A stretch of DNA of 37,033 nt from JBJKPP01 sp046706145 (GCA_046706145.1 JBJKPP010000083.1:1-37033); one strand, 5' to 3'. Positions 1 through 7,515 are shown, counted from the first letter of the stretch. The notes: a model not told the origin generated them from the sequence alone. A program made the numbers and translations.

Positions 1-76
1 TTTTAGCGTGTAACAATTTAATATTTCAATCTTTTTTAGAACCATCAAAATATTATCAGCATTCTGTAAGTTATTT

Positions 77-91
77 GTTAGTCAAACTAAC
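77..91. repeat. Small hairpin, 6+3+6 palindrome
   Basis: A perfect inverted repeat GTTAGT-CAA-ACTAAC lies in the otherwise featureless stretch 1-134 downstream of the operon terminator. Its size and geometry match the 15-base palindromes seen in the tRNA region of this window, but its sequence is different. No U-tract follows it on either strand, so it is not a convincing terminator. It may be a chance hairpin in AT-rich DNA. Confidence 0.3.
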
Positions 92-134
92 AGACAGATA
101 TAAGAATGGTACTTACAAGGAGATCCATAAACTT

Positions 135-168
135 AAAACAAAAAAGCTCACTCAAATAATGAGTGAGC
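135..168 (-). terminator. Intrinsic terminator ending the alpha operon
   Basis: On the minus strand a perfect 8-bp stem (GCTCACTC / GAGTGAGC) with a 7-base loop is followed directly by a T-rich run (TTTTTTGTTTT). It sits about 28 bases past the rplQ stop codon. The opposite strand lacks a T-run beside the stem, so termination should be one-directional. It closes the long ribosomal protein transcription unit. Confidence 0.9.
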
Positions 169-195
169 CTTAAAAAGTCAGTTAAAGAAATCGTT

Positions 196-780
196 TTAGT
201 TTTCCTTCTTCTTTTTCTCTTTTTTCTTTGCTTCTTTGTCCTTTTTAACTTCCTCTTTTTCTTCTTTTTTCTCATCTTTGGTTTCTTCAACAACTTCCGC
301 TTCTTCTATTTCTTCGGTTTCAGTCTCAGCTTCAGCTTTTGTTTCTTCTTCTTTTTCTTTTTGTTTTTCCTTCTTCGTAGTTTTCTTTTCCCGTTTCTCT
401 TCAGCTTTCTTGTTAGCAATGTCGTTGTAATCAACAAGTTCTATAATAGCCATCGCAGCGGCATCGCCCATCCGGTTGCCAAGCTTTACTACTCTCGTAT
501 ATCCGCCGGGGCGGTCGCCAATTTTAGGAACAATCTCGTCAAATAATTCCTTTACAACTGCCTTATCCTTTATCTGGTCCATCACTTGCTTTTTGGCATG
601 TAAATCATTCTTCTTGGCTTTTGTAAGCAACGGCTCCACAAAGCTTCTCGTTTCTTTTGCCTTGGCTACAGTGGTTTTAATTCTTTTATGCTTTAGCAAA
701 GAAGTAGAAAGAGACCTTAACAGTGCAAGTCTGTGGCTTTCCGTTCTCTTAAGTTTTCTGCCTTTTACGCGATGTCTCAT
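196..780 (-). CDS. rplQ: Large subunit ribosomal protein L17 with long charged tail
   Basis: L17 binds 23S rRNA near the exit tunnel of the 50S subunit. The N-terminal 118 residues are a typical L17, starting MRHRVKGRKLKRT and including the GDRPGGYTRVVKLGNRMGD block. After about residue 122 comes a 72-residue tail built almost only of Lys, Glu, Ala and Thr, which makes the protein 194 residues against about 120 for short L17s. Long tails of this kind are known in Bacteroidota-type L17. It is the last gene of the alpha operon, 18 bases after rpoA, with ATG start and an AGGA ribosome site. Confidence 0.97.
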   Translation of the reverse strand: MRHRVKGRKLKRTESHRLALLRSLSTSLLKHKRIKTTVAKAKETRSFVEPLLTKAKKNDLHAKKQVMDQIKDKAVVKELFDEIVPKIGDRPGGYTRVVKLGNRMGDAAAMAIIELVDYNDIANKKAEEKREKKTTKKEKQKEKEEETKAEAETETEEIEEAEVVEETKDEKKEEKEEVKKDKEAKKKEKKKKEN

Positions 781-798
781 TTTAATTTCCTATAAACT

Positions 799-1797
799 TT
801 AATTTGTTTCCATTTCTTCTTCTTTTAAGTACTTGTCCACATCCATCCCGAATTCCAGTCCTAAATTCTCAACAATCTCCATCAATTCTGCAAGCGACTT
901 TCTTCCAAAATTCCTGAACTTCAGCATCTCGGACTCGTCTTTTCTAACAAGATCAGAAATGGTTTTAATATTTGCTGCCTTCAAACAGTTATGAGAACGA
1001 ACACTTAATTCCAGGTCGTCAACATTTGTCAAAAGGATTTTTCTAATTCTCTCTTTTTCGCTGTCCTTTTGTGTAACTGCTTGTTCTTCTTCCTGTTCGA
1101 TATCGAAATTAATAAACAATTGAATATGTTCCTTCAAAATTTTAGCAGCCTGTGTTACGGCATCCTCCGGTGTAATAGAACCATCGGTGGTTACTTCCAG
1201 AGTCAGTTTTTCGTAATCATTCTTGTCGCCTATTCTCACATTTTCAATATCATACTTAACATTTGCAATAGGCGTGAAAATAGAATCAATAGGAATTACG
1301 CCAATTGTTTGTTCATCGGTTACATTTTCTGCCGATGGAACATAACCTTTGCCTCTTCCAATTCTAAGTTCCAGGTCAAATTTTGTACCTTTATTAAGTG
1401 TTGCAATGTGAAGATCGGGATTTAAAATCTCAACCTCGGAACTGTGCTTTTGAATGTCGCTGGCTTTGAATTCACCTTCACCGCTGAAAGATAAATCAAT
1501 TTTAGTAGGCTTTTTGTTTATAAGTTTCAGCCTAACTTGTTTCAGATTCAATATTATTTCAGAAACGTCTTCGGTAACACCTTCAATGTTGGTAAATTCA
1601 TGAAGAACGCCGCTGAATTTTACAGAGGTGATCGCTGAACCAGTCAACGAAGAGAGCAAAACACGCCTCATAGAATTACCCAGGGTAACCGCATAACCTC
1701 GTTCTAAAGGTTGTAACTCAAATTTTCCAAACGTGTTTGTATATGTAGATTCATCTAAAACTAATGATTCAGGCATCTTTAAATATGAAACGCTCAT
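799..1797 (-). CDS. rpoA: RNA polymerase alpha subunit
   Basis: This is the assembly platform and regulator-contact subunit of RNA polymerase. The 332-residue length is normal. The N-terminal dimerisation domain (roughly residues 20-235) includes the GNSMRRVLLSSLTGSAITSV stretch. After a Glu/Gln-rich linker, the C-terminal domain (about 262-325) has the two helix-hairpin-helix elements, with FRNFGRKSLAEL as the DNA-binding part. It lies between rpsD and rplQ, its standard place in the alpha operon, and starts at ATG. Confidence 0.98.
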   Translation of the reverse strand: MSVSYLKMPESLVLDESTYTNTFGKFELQPLERGYAVTLGNSMRRVLLSSLTGSAITSVKFSGVLHEFTNIEGVTEDVSEIILNLKQVRLKLINKKPTKIDLSFSGEGEFKASDIQKHSSEVEILNPDLHIATLNKGTKFDLELRIGRGKGYVPSAENVTDEQTIGVIPIDSIFTPIANVKYDIENVRIGDKNDYEKLTLEVTTDGSITPEDAVTQAAKILKEHIQLFINFDIEQEEEQAVTQKDSEKERIRKILLTNVDDLELSVRSHNCLKAANIKTISDLVRKDESEMLKFRNFGRKSLAELMEIVENLGLEFGMDVDKYLKEEEMETN

Positions 1798-1836
1798 TTA
1801 TTCATCCTCTTAAAATTTAAATTAAAAAATTTATCG

Positions 1837-2463
1837 TTATTTTGAGTAGAGTTCCACTACTAACTGCTCATTAGCGTTGAGCGGTACTTCACTTCTTTCA
1901 GGAACCTGAAGAAAAGTTCCGGAAAGAGAGGCTTTATCTACTGTAAGCCAGGAATAAGTATTGTCCCTTACCTTTTTAAGAGAATTGTGTATAAGATCCA
2001 GCTTTTTACTTTTATCTTTAATCTTAACGATATCCCCGGCTCTTAAAATATACGAAGGAATATCAACAAGTTTGTCGTTCACGAGAATATGCCTATGTTT
2101 AATTACTTGCCGGGCCTGTTTTCTGGAAGATGCGAAACCTATTCTGTAAACCACGTTGTCAAGCCTGCTTTCCAGCATCTTAACAAGGTTGTCGCCCGTT
2201 ATTCCTTTGGACTTGTTCGCTTTCTCAAAATAATTTCTAAATTGTGTTTCAAGAAGGCCGTACAGCCTTTTGATTTTTTGTTTTTCTCTTAATTGAACTC
2301 CGTATTCAGATATTTTTATCCTTCTGGAAAGTCCATGCTGTCCCGGAGGATAATTTCTAATTTCCACAGGGCATTTTTCCGTATAGCACTTTTGACCCTT
2401 CAGAAATAATTTCTGTCTTTCTCTTCTGCATAATTTACAAACTGAACCTGTAAGTCTTGCCAT
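1837..2463 (-). CDS. rpsD: Small subunit ribosomal protein S4
   Basis: S4 is a primary 16S rRNA binder that nucleates assembly of the 30S body, and in many bacteria it represses its own operon. The 208-residue protein keeps four N-terminal cysteines (C9, C12, C26, C31) in a zinc-binding arrangement, so it is the zinc-containing form. The S4 RNA-binding domain spans about 95-160, including SRLDNVVYRIGFASSRKQAR. The C-terminus ends ELYSK, close to the usual VELYSK. Start is ATG. Confidence 0.97.
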   Translation of the reverse strand: MARLTGSVCKLCRRERQKLFLKGQKCYTEKCPVEIRNYPPGQHGLSRRIKISEYGVQLREKQKIKRLYGLLETQFRNYFEKANKSKGITGDNLVKMLESRLDNVVYRIGFASSRKQARQVIKHRHILVNDKLVDIPSYILRAGDIVKIKDKSKKLDLIHNSLKKVRDNTYSWLTVDKASLSGTFLQVPERSEVPLNANEQLVVELYSK

Positions 2464-2484
2464 TAATTTTTTTTCTCCTAGTAA

Positions 2485-2871
2485 TTAAACTCTTCTTCTC
2501 TTTGGAGGCCTGCAGCCGTTATGTGGAATCGGGGTCATATCTTTAATCGAGGTAATCTGAAGACCCGCTGTGTTTAAAGATCTAATAGCAGCTTCCCGGC
2601 CCGCACCCGGACCTTTTACCAGCACGTCAACTCTTCTCACTCCTAAATCATGAGCCTCTTTTGCAGCAGCTTCCGCAGAAACTTGAGCTGCATACGGTGT
2701 GTTTTTCCGCGAACCTTTGAAACCGTTTTTCCCTGCTGAAGACCAGGCTATTGTATTTCCATAGATATCGGTAATAGTAACGATAACATTATTAAATGTT
2801 GCCTTAATGTGCACAATACCACTGGCATCTACATGCTGTTTTTTCTTGGATTTCTTTACGATCTTTCCCAA
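2485..2871 (-). CDS. rpsK: Small subunit ribosomal protein S11
   Basis: S11 lines the platform of the 30S subunit near the mRNA exit. At 128 residues it has normal length. The VKGPGAGREAAIRSL block and the C-terminal PHNGCRPPKRRRV match the family closely. The start fitting the family N-terminus (MGKIVKKSKKK) is a TTG codon, with GGAGG nine bases upstream and no nearby in-frame ATG. It sits 21 bases after rpsM and 21 before rpsD. Confidence 0.96.
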   Translation of the reverse strand: MGKIVKKSKKKQHVDASGIVHIKATFNNVIVTITDIYGNTIAWSSAGKNGFKGSRKNTPYAAQVSAEAAAKEAHDLGVRRVDVLVKGPGAGREAAIRSLNTAGLQITSIKDMTPIPHNGCRPPKRRRV

Positions 2872-2893
2872 AACTTCAAACCTCCATTATTAA

Positions 2894-3277
2894 TTATTTC
2901 TTAGCCGGAGTTTTCTTCTTGCCCGCAACTGTCTTTCTCTTGCCTTTTCTTGTCCTGGAATTAGTCCTGGTTCTTTGACCTCTCACGGGAAGGCCTCTTC
3001 TATGTCTTAAACCTCTGTAAGTTCCAATGTCCATCAATCTCTTAATGTTTTGCTGTATCTCAGACCTCAGGGCACCTTCAACTCTATATTCTGCGGTTAT
3101 GACAGCTCTAATCTGTGCTACTTCATCTTCCGTTAAGTCATGGACTTTCTTGTCAGGATTAATTTTTGCTTTTTCAAGAATATCCGCCGCAGACTTGTTT
3201 CCTATACCGAATATATATTGAAGCCCATAAAGAATTTTTTTATTCTTAGGTAAATCTACTCCTGAAATTCTAGCCAA
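2894..3277 (-). CDS. rpsM: Small subunit ribosomal protein S13
   Basis: S13 sits in the 30S head and contacts the P-site tRNA and the 50S subunit. The 127-residue protein begins with the invariant MARISGVDLP and carries the GIGNKSAADIL helix-two-turn-helix. The basic tail includes RGLPVRGQRTRTNSRTRKGK, followed by a lysine/threonine-rich end. The start is TTG, placed by the conserved N-terminus and by AAGGAG seven bases upstream. It follows rpmJ across a 61-base gap that contains a small palindrome. Confidence 0.97.
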   Translation of the reverse strand: MARISGVDLPKNKKILYGLQYIFGIGNKSAADILEKAKINPDKKVHDLTEDEVAQIRAVITAEYRVEGALRSEIQQNIKRLMDIGTYRGLRHRRGLPVRGQRTRTNSRTRKGKRKTVAGKKKTPAKK

Positions 3278-3310
3278 AATAATACTCCTTTCGCAATGCG
3301 ATCATTCTTG

Positions 3311-3326
3311 CCTGTCGGCAGACAGG
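3311..3326. repeat. 16-bp palindrome between rpmJ and rpsM
   Basis: The stem CCTGTC and its complement GACAGG flank a GGCA loop, in the leader about 20 bases upstream of the rpsM ribosome site. The element matches 13 of 16 bases with the palindrome at 31799-31814. One pair has changed on both sides (C-G there, T-A here), so the hairpin is preserved. It looks like one member of a small dispersed palindrome family. A role in rpsM translation is possible but not shown. Confidence 0.7.
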
Positions 3327-3338
3327 TTCTAATAAAAT

Positions 3339-3452
3339 TTAACCTTGACGTTGTTTATGTTTTTTGTTTTTGCAAATAACTCTAACAACACCTTTTCTTT
3401 TTATAATCTTACAGTTATCGCAAATCTTCTTTACAGATGCTCTCACTTTCAT
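3339..3452 (-). CDS. rpmJ: Large subunit ribosomal protein L36
   Basis: This 37-residue protein reads MKVRASVKKICDNCKIIKR at its N-terminus, the standard short L36. Its zinc ligands are all present: C11, C14, C27 and H32. So this is the zinc-dependent form. It stabilises 23S rRNA folding late in 50S assembly. It starts at ATG, 13 bases after infA, and is the link between the spc and alpha genes as in many bacteria. Confidence 0.96.
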   Translation of the reverse strand: MKVRASVKKICDNCKIIKRKGVVRVICKNKKHKQRQG

Positions 3453-3465
3453 ATGAAAACCTCAT

Positions 3466-3684
3466 TCATTTATATCTATAAGTAATTCTGCCTTTGGTTA
3501 AATCATATGGAGAAAGTTCAATTGTTACCTTGTCTCCAACTAAAATTTTTATAAAATGCATTCGCATTTTACCGGAGATATGAGCCAATACCTCATGCCC
3601 GTTATCAAGTTTTACTTTAAAATGAGCATTAGGCAAAGTTTCAGTAATAACTCCATCTATTTTTATAGGACCTTGTTTAGCCAT
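3466..3684 (-). CDS. infA: Translation initiation factor IF-1
   Basis: IF-1 occupies the 30S A site during initiation. The protein from the ATG start is 72 residues, the usual length, and is a single OB-fold domain with MAKQGPIKIDG, the GHEVLAHISGKMRMHFI block and a C-terminal GRITYRYK. The frame is open two codons further upstream (TTG CTG), but the ATG gives the family N-terminus. That ATG shares its A with the map stop codon (TGATG), so translation is probably coupled to map. Confidence 0.96.
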   Translation of the reverse strand: MAKQGPIKIDGVITETLPNAHFKVKLDNGHEVLAHISGKMRMHFIKILVGDKVTIELSPYDLTKGRITYRYK

Positions 3685-4445
3685 CAGCAAACTGTTAATA
3701 TTTCCGGTTTACCATCAGAAATTAAAACGGTATGTTCAAAATGCGCAGAGGGCAAACTGTCAATAGTTCTAACAGTCCAGCCATCTATGCTTGTCCTGAC
3801 ATCATATTCTCCCATATTTACCATCGGTTCAATTGCCAAAGTCATACCATTTCTCAACCTGGTTCCGGTTCCTTTTTTACCAAAATTAGGAACTGAAGGT
3901 TCTTCGTGCAGAAATTTTCCAACCCCGTGCCCGCATAAATCTCTTACAACCGAAAAACCATTAGATTCCACATAATATTGAATAGCCGCAGATATATCGT
4001 GCACTCTGTTATTTTCCTTAGCTTCTTCGATACCGATGTAAAGAGACTTCTCGGTAACTTCCAGAAGTTTGCTCTTTTCTTCGGGTATTTTTCCTACAGC
4101 AACAGAGACTGCAGCATCACTGTAATAACCATTTTTAAGAACGCCAACATCCAGCGATATTATTTCGCCTTCTTTTAAAACTCTGTTACCAGGTATTCCG
4201 TGCACAACTTCATCATCTACCGAAGCACAGATTGAACCGGGAAAATTAAAGCAGCCCGCCTGCGAGTAACCTTTAAATGGTGCGGTTGCACCGTTGCTCA
4301 AAATATAATCTTCAGCAATCGTATCTAATTCTTTAGTAGTTATTCCAGGTTTTACTTTACTTCTTAATAATTGAAGTGTTTCTGCTAATATTTTACTACT
4401 TTCTCTTATGTAATCGACTTCTTTTTTTGTCTTAATATAAATCAC
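3684..4445 (-). CDS. map: Methionine aminopeptidase, type I
   Basis: This enzyme removes the N-terminal methionine from nascent proteins. It is a 253-residue M24-family protein of the short type I form without an N-terminal zinc finger. The catalytic metal-ligand set is visible: H82, D99, D110, H173, H180, E206 and E237, with motifs SLDVG, GHGVGKFLHEEP, AIEPMV and FEHTVLI. The start is GTG, four bases past the secY stop, with a GAGG site inside the secY 3' end. It overlaps infA by one base. Its place between secY and infA is widely conserved. Confidence 0.96.
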   Translation of the reverse strand: MIYIKTKKEVDYIRESSKILAETLQLLRSKVKPGITTKELDTIAEDYILSNGATAPFKGYSQAGCFNFPGSICASVDDEVVHGIPGNRVLKEGEIISLDVGVLKNGYYSDAAVSVAVGKIPEEKSKLLEVTEKSLYIGIEEAKENNRVHDISAAIQYYVESNGFSVVRDLCGHGVGKFLHEEPSVPNFGKKGTGTRLRNGMTLAIEPMVNMGEYDVRTSIDGWTVRTIDSLPSAHFEHTVLISDGKPEILTVC

Positions 4446-4448
4446 AAA

Positions 4449-5786
4449 TTAACCTCGGCGGCCTCTTATTCTGCCGGTCTTCATAAATCCATCATAATGC
4501 CTCATCACAAGATGAGACTCGACCTGGTTCAGGGTATCAAGAGCAACTTCTACTATAATTAATAAACTCGTTCCTCCAAAAAACTGTGCAAACTGCCCGG
4601 ATACTCCCCATATGTCTACAAATGCCGGGAGTATCGCAACTATTGCCAGGAAAAAAGAACCGGGCAATGTGATTTTGGTTAAAATATTGTCTATAAACTC
4701 CGACGTTTGTTTACCCGGTCTTATACCCGGAATAAACCCGCCTTGTTTCTTCATCGTATCGGCAACTTCCTTTGGATTAAAGGCAATAGCCGTATAAAAA
4801 TACGTGAAGAAGACTATCATAATAGCATATATTATAGAATAAACCGGCGACGTATATCTAAAATAGCCTGAAAGACTCTGCATGAAATCATTGTTCGGGA
4901 AAAAAGTCAAAACAGTATTCGGAATAAACATTATTGACTGAGCAAAGATTATCGGCATAACTCCCGCCGTATTTACTCTTAATGGGATATAGGAAGTAAC
5001 GCCTCCGTAAACTTTTCTACCGACCACTCTCTTAGCATACTGAACAGGTATTCTTCTTGTTCCTTGTGTTACCAAAACTACACCGGCAACAACCAAAACC
5101 ATAAAAGTCAATATCACAATTTCTACAATTATGCTTCTTGTACCTGATGAGATTAATCTATATTCATCTAATAGCGCAAAAGGAAACCGGTCTATAATAC
5201 CAATAAAGATTATAAGCGAAATTCCGTTCCCAACTCCTTTGTCTGTAATCTGTTCACCGAGCCACATCATAAATGCCGTTCCGGCAGTTAGAATAATTAT
5301 TGTCGATAATGTCCACCCAAAACCTTGAACAGCTGCAGGAACAATCGATGTACCTTGTACATTGGTATTTATAAGTTTAATTGTTACTCCCCACGCCTGC
5401 AGTGCTGAAATTAAAATAGTACCGTAACGCGTGAGCTGAGTAATCTTTTTTCTTCCTTCTTCACCTTCCTGCTGCAGTTTCTGAAAATAAGGTACAACAG
5501 CACCTAATAACTGGAGAATAATAGAAGCCGAAATGTACGGCATTATTCCCAACGCAAAGATAGCTGCATTCCTAAAAGCGCCGCCTACAAATAGGTCATA
5601 GAGTCCGAATAAATTATTTGGACCCGCATTCTTCATGCTTTCGGCAACTAAAGAAGCATCTACTCCGGGGAGAGTAATATGTGCTCCTATTCTAACAATA
5701 GTTAGAAGTGCCAAAGTATAAAGAATTCTCTGGCGCAGCTCATAAATCTTAAAAATATTTCTGAAGGTTCCAGTAAACTTCGACAT
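4449..5786 (-). CDS. secY: Protein translocase subunit SecY
   Basis: SecY is the protein-conducting channel of the inner membrane Sec translocon and works with SecE, also encoded in this window. The 445-residue protein has about ten hydrophobic segments. Family landmarks include LPGVDASLV after the first segment, the cytoplasmic EGEEGRKKITQLTRYGT region, the GVGNGISLIIF segment and the C-terminal KTGRIRGRRG, whose basic cytosolic tail contacts the ribosome. It follows rplO by 8 bases and starts at ATG. Confidence 0.98.
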   Translation of the reverse strand: MSKFTGTFRNIFKIYELRQRILYTLALLTIVRIGAHITLPGVDASLVAESMKNAGPNNLFGLYDLFVGGAFRNAAIFALGIMPYISASIILQLLGAVVPYFQKLQQEGEEGRKKITQLTRYGTILISALQAWGVTIKLINTNVQGTSIVPAAVQGFGWTLSTIIILTAGTAFMMWLGEQITDKGVGNGISLIIFIGIIDRFPFALLDEYRLISSGTRSIIVEIVILTFMVLVVAGVVLVTQGTRRIPVQYAKRVVGRKVYGGVTSYIPLRVNTAGVMPIIFAQSIMFIPNTVLTFFPNNDFMQSLSGYFRYTSPVYSIIYAIMIVFFTYFYTAIAFNPKEVADTMKKQGGFIPGIRPGKQTSEFIDNILTKITLPGSFFLAIVAILPAFVDIWGVSGQFAQFFGGTSLLIIVEVALDTLNQVESHLVMRHYDGFMKTGRIRGRRG

Positions 5787-5794
5787 TCAATTCT

Positions 5795-6247
5795 TTATAC
5801 TTTGTTAATGGAGCCGCCCGCAGCTTCGATTTTATCTTTTGCAGACTTGCTGAAGGCATTCGCTTCAACATTAATCTTCACTTTTATCTCTCCGCCACCC
5901 AAAATTTTAATCTTATCATCAATTTTCGAAATCAAGCCATGCTTCTTCAAAATTTCTGAATTTATTACTTTACCTTTTTCTTGTTCTGCGATTTTATTTA
6001 ACGATTCTAAATTCACAGCCTTATATGTTACTTTAAACTTGTGAGTGAATCCGAACTTCGGTACTCTTCTTTGCAAAGGCATTTGACCACCTTCAAACCA
6101 CGCTTTTTTCTTTGCACCAGACCTTGACATTTGGCCGTTCATTCCTCTTGTGGCAGTACCTCCGTGGCCGGAACCTTCACCACGTCCTACTCTTTTTCTT
6201 TTTTTCCTTGAGCCTTCGGCATATTTTAAATTACTTAGAATATCCAT
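5795..6247 (-). CDS. rplO: Large subunit ribosomal protein L15
   Basis: L15 is a late-binding 50S assembly protein with a long basic N-terminal arm threaded through 23S rRNA. The 150-residue sequence shows the Gly/Arg-rich arm (GRGEGSGHGGTATRG, then KKKAWFEGGQMPLQRRVPKF) and a globular C-terminal half after about residue 75. Length and motifs are typical. It starts at ATG, 6 bases after rpmD, and precedes secY as in most spc operons. Confidence 0.97.
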   Translation of the reverse strand: MDILSNLKYAEGSRKKRKRVGRGEGSGHGGTATRGMNGQMSRSGAKKKAWFEGGQMPLQRRVPKFGFTHKFKVTYKAVNLESLNKIAEQEKGKVINSEILKKHGLISKIDDKIKILGGGEIKVKINVEANAFSKSAKDKIEAAGGSINKV

Positions 6248-6253
6248 TTTTCT

Positions 6254-6511
6254 TTATCCTTCAGTCTTTTTGACCGGACCCTTTTTAGATTTTCGCGCAA
6301 CCGGTTTTTTCTTTGGAGATGACTTAGCCTCTTTCAATTCTTCAAACACAACAAGGTGAGATACTTTGTTTATCATTCCTCTAATTTGAGGAGTATCATT
6401 ATGAACAACTTCCCAGTTCGGTCTTCCCAAACCCAAAGCTTTCACCGTTAATTTTTGCCGCTCCGGTCTGTCAATAATACTTCTTACTTGTTTAATTTTT
6501 AATTGTCCCAT
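6254..6511 (-). CDS. rpmD: Large subunit ribosomal protein L30 with basic tail
   Basis: The first 58 or so residues form a normal bacterial L30 (LKIKQVRSIIDRPERQK, then ALGLGRPNWEVVHNDTPQIR). It continues for about 27 more residues in a Lys-rich tail (KKKPVARKSKKGPVKK). The total of 85 residues is well above the usual 60. The tail is in frame and probably adds rRNA contacts. It lies between rpsE and rplO and starts at ATG. Confidence 0.94.
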   Translation of the reverse strand: MGQLKIKQVRSIIDRPERQKLTVKALGLGRPNWEVVHNDTPQIRGMINKVSHLVVFEELKEAKSSPKKKPVARKSKKGPVKKTEG

Positions 6512-6521
6512 AATTACTCAA

Positions 6522-7028
6522 TTAGGAATTAAATAAATCGGAAAGTGCTAAATCTCTTTTGCCAGCCATACTTTTGGCATCTACTATACTTAGCAGTCCG
6601 TTTAAGGTTGCCTTAACTTGATTATGAGGGTTGCTTGAACCCAACGATTTAGTCAAAATGTCCTGCACACCGGCAGCTTCCAGAACCGCTCTTACGCCGC
6701 CGCCTGCAATTAGACCTGTACCTGGTGAAGCCGGTTTCAACATAACCTTTCCCGCCCCGTATTTTCCAATTATCGCATGGGGAATAGTTCCTTTAATAAC
6801 CGTAACCTGAAAGAGATTTTTCTTAGCATCGTCTATTCCTTTAGAAATAGCATCCGTAACTTCATTAGCTTTACCTAATCCTACGCCAACGGTCCCGTTT
6901 CCATTGCCAACAACCACAATTGCATTGAAGCTAAAACGTCTTCCACCTTTAACAACCTTGGCAACACGATTTATATGTACAACTTTTTCTTTTAGGTTTT
7001 CAACTTCAGTTTGTTGAATTTTTTTCAA
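6522..7028 (-). CDS. rpsE: Small subunit ribosomal protein S5
   Basis: S5 lies at the mRNA entry side of the 30S subunit and affects decoding accuracy. The 168-residue protein has the N-terminal S5 RNA-binding domain (about 14-77, with GNGNGTVGVGLGKANEV). The C-terminal domain includes AGGGVRAVLEAAGVQDIL and SLGSSNPHNQVKAT. The start is TTG with GGAG six bases upstream; no early in-frame ATG offers an alternative. Unusually, it is separated from rplR by a tRNA-Gln gene, so its mRNA 5' end may be made by tRNA processing. Confidence 0.96.
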   Translation of the reverse strand: MKKIQQTEVENLKEKVVHINRVAKVVKGGRRFSFNAIVVVGNGNGTVGVGLGKANEVTDAISKGIDDAKKNLFQVTVIKGTIPHAIIGKYGAGKVMLKPASPGTGLIAGGGVRAVLEAAGVQDILTKSLGSSNPHNQVKATLNGLLSIVDAKSMAGKRDLALSDLFNS

Positions 7029-7067
7029 TTACTTCTCCAGATTAATTCTTTTTATTTTACAATCCTT

Positions 7068-7141
7068 TGGCTGCCGGGAGAGGATTCGAACCTCTACAGA
7101 CGCCTCCAAAGGGCGTAGTCCTGCCATTAGACGACCCGGCA
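7068..7141 (-). tRNA. tRNA-Gln (anticodon TTG)
   Basis: The RNA folds as a complete cloverleaf: acceptor TGCCGGG/CCCGGCA, anticodon stem ACGCC/GGCGT around loop CTTTGGA (anticodon TTG) and T stem AGAGG/CCTCT with loop TTCGAAT. The first base U and discriminator G are typical of glutamine tRNAs. The 3' CCA is encoded, unlike the four other intact tRNAs in this window. It lies 8 bases after rplR and 39 before rpsE, with no room for its own promoter upstream, so it must be transcribed with the ribosomal protein genes. Confidence 0.96.
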
Positions 7142-7149
7142 AGTCGTTA

Positions 7150-7515
7150 CTAAAATTTCAATCCTCCTTCACGGGCTCCTTCTGCGACAGCCTGTATGCG
7201 CCCATGATATCTGTAGCCATTCCTGTCAAAAACAACTGATGAAATTTTCTTTTCCAGGGTCTTTTGAGCCAGGAACTTTCCAACTATTTTGCTTCTAGCT
7301 ATTTTACCCTTTGTATTCTTTACTTCTTCTTTTACTTCTTTTGATAAGGAAGAAGCCGACACTAAAGTGGTACCGGTAGAATCGTCAACAACCTGAGCAT
7401 AAATATTATTTAGGCTCCTATATACCGTCAGTCTTGGTTTATCTGTAGTTCCGAAAATCTTTTTTCTGATTTTGGTCTTGGCTCTTAATCTTGAATTTTT
7501 ATCTTTTTTAATCAT
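7150..7515 (-). CDS. rplR: Large subunit ribosomal protein L18
   Basis: L18 binds 5S rRNA and, with L5, docks it onto the 50S central protuberance. The 121-residue protein shows TDKPRLTVYRSLNNIYAQVV and the C-terminal FDRNGYRYHGRIQAVAEGAR and EGGLKF, all diagnostic. The N-terminus is Lys/Arg-rich. It starts at ATG after rplF. In the normal spc order rpsE would follow directly, but here a tRNA-Gln gene intervenes. Confidence 0.97.
   Translation of the reverse strand: MIKKDKNSRLRAKTKIRKKIFGTTDKPRLTVYRSLNNIYAQVVDDSTGTTLVSASSLSKEVKEEVKNTKGKIARSKIVGKFLAQKTLEKKISSVVFDRNGYRYHGRIQAVAEGAREGGLKF

Noticed and set aside
163..546. Plus-strand open frame rich in Phe and Leu
   Set aside because: It is the antisense of the Lys/Glu-rich L17 tail (CTT/TTC runs). 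There is no ribosome site or family resemblance.
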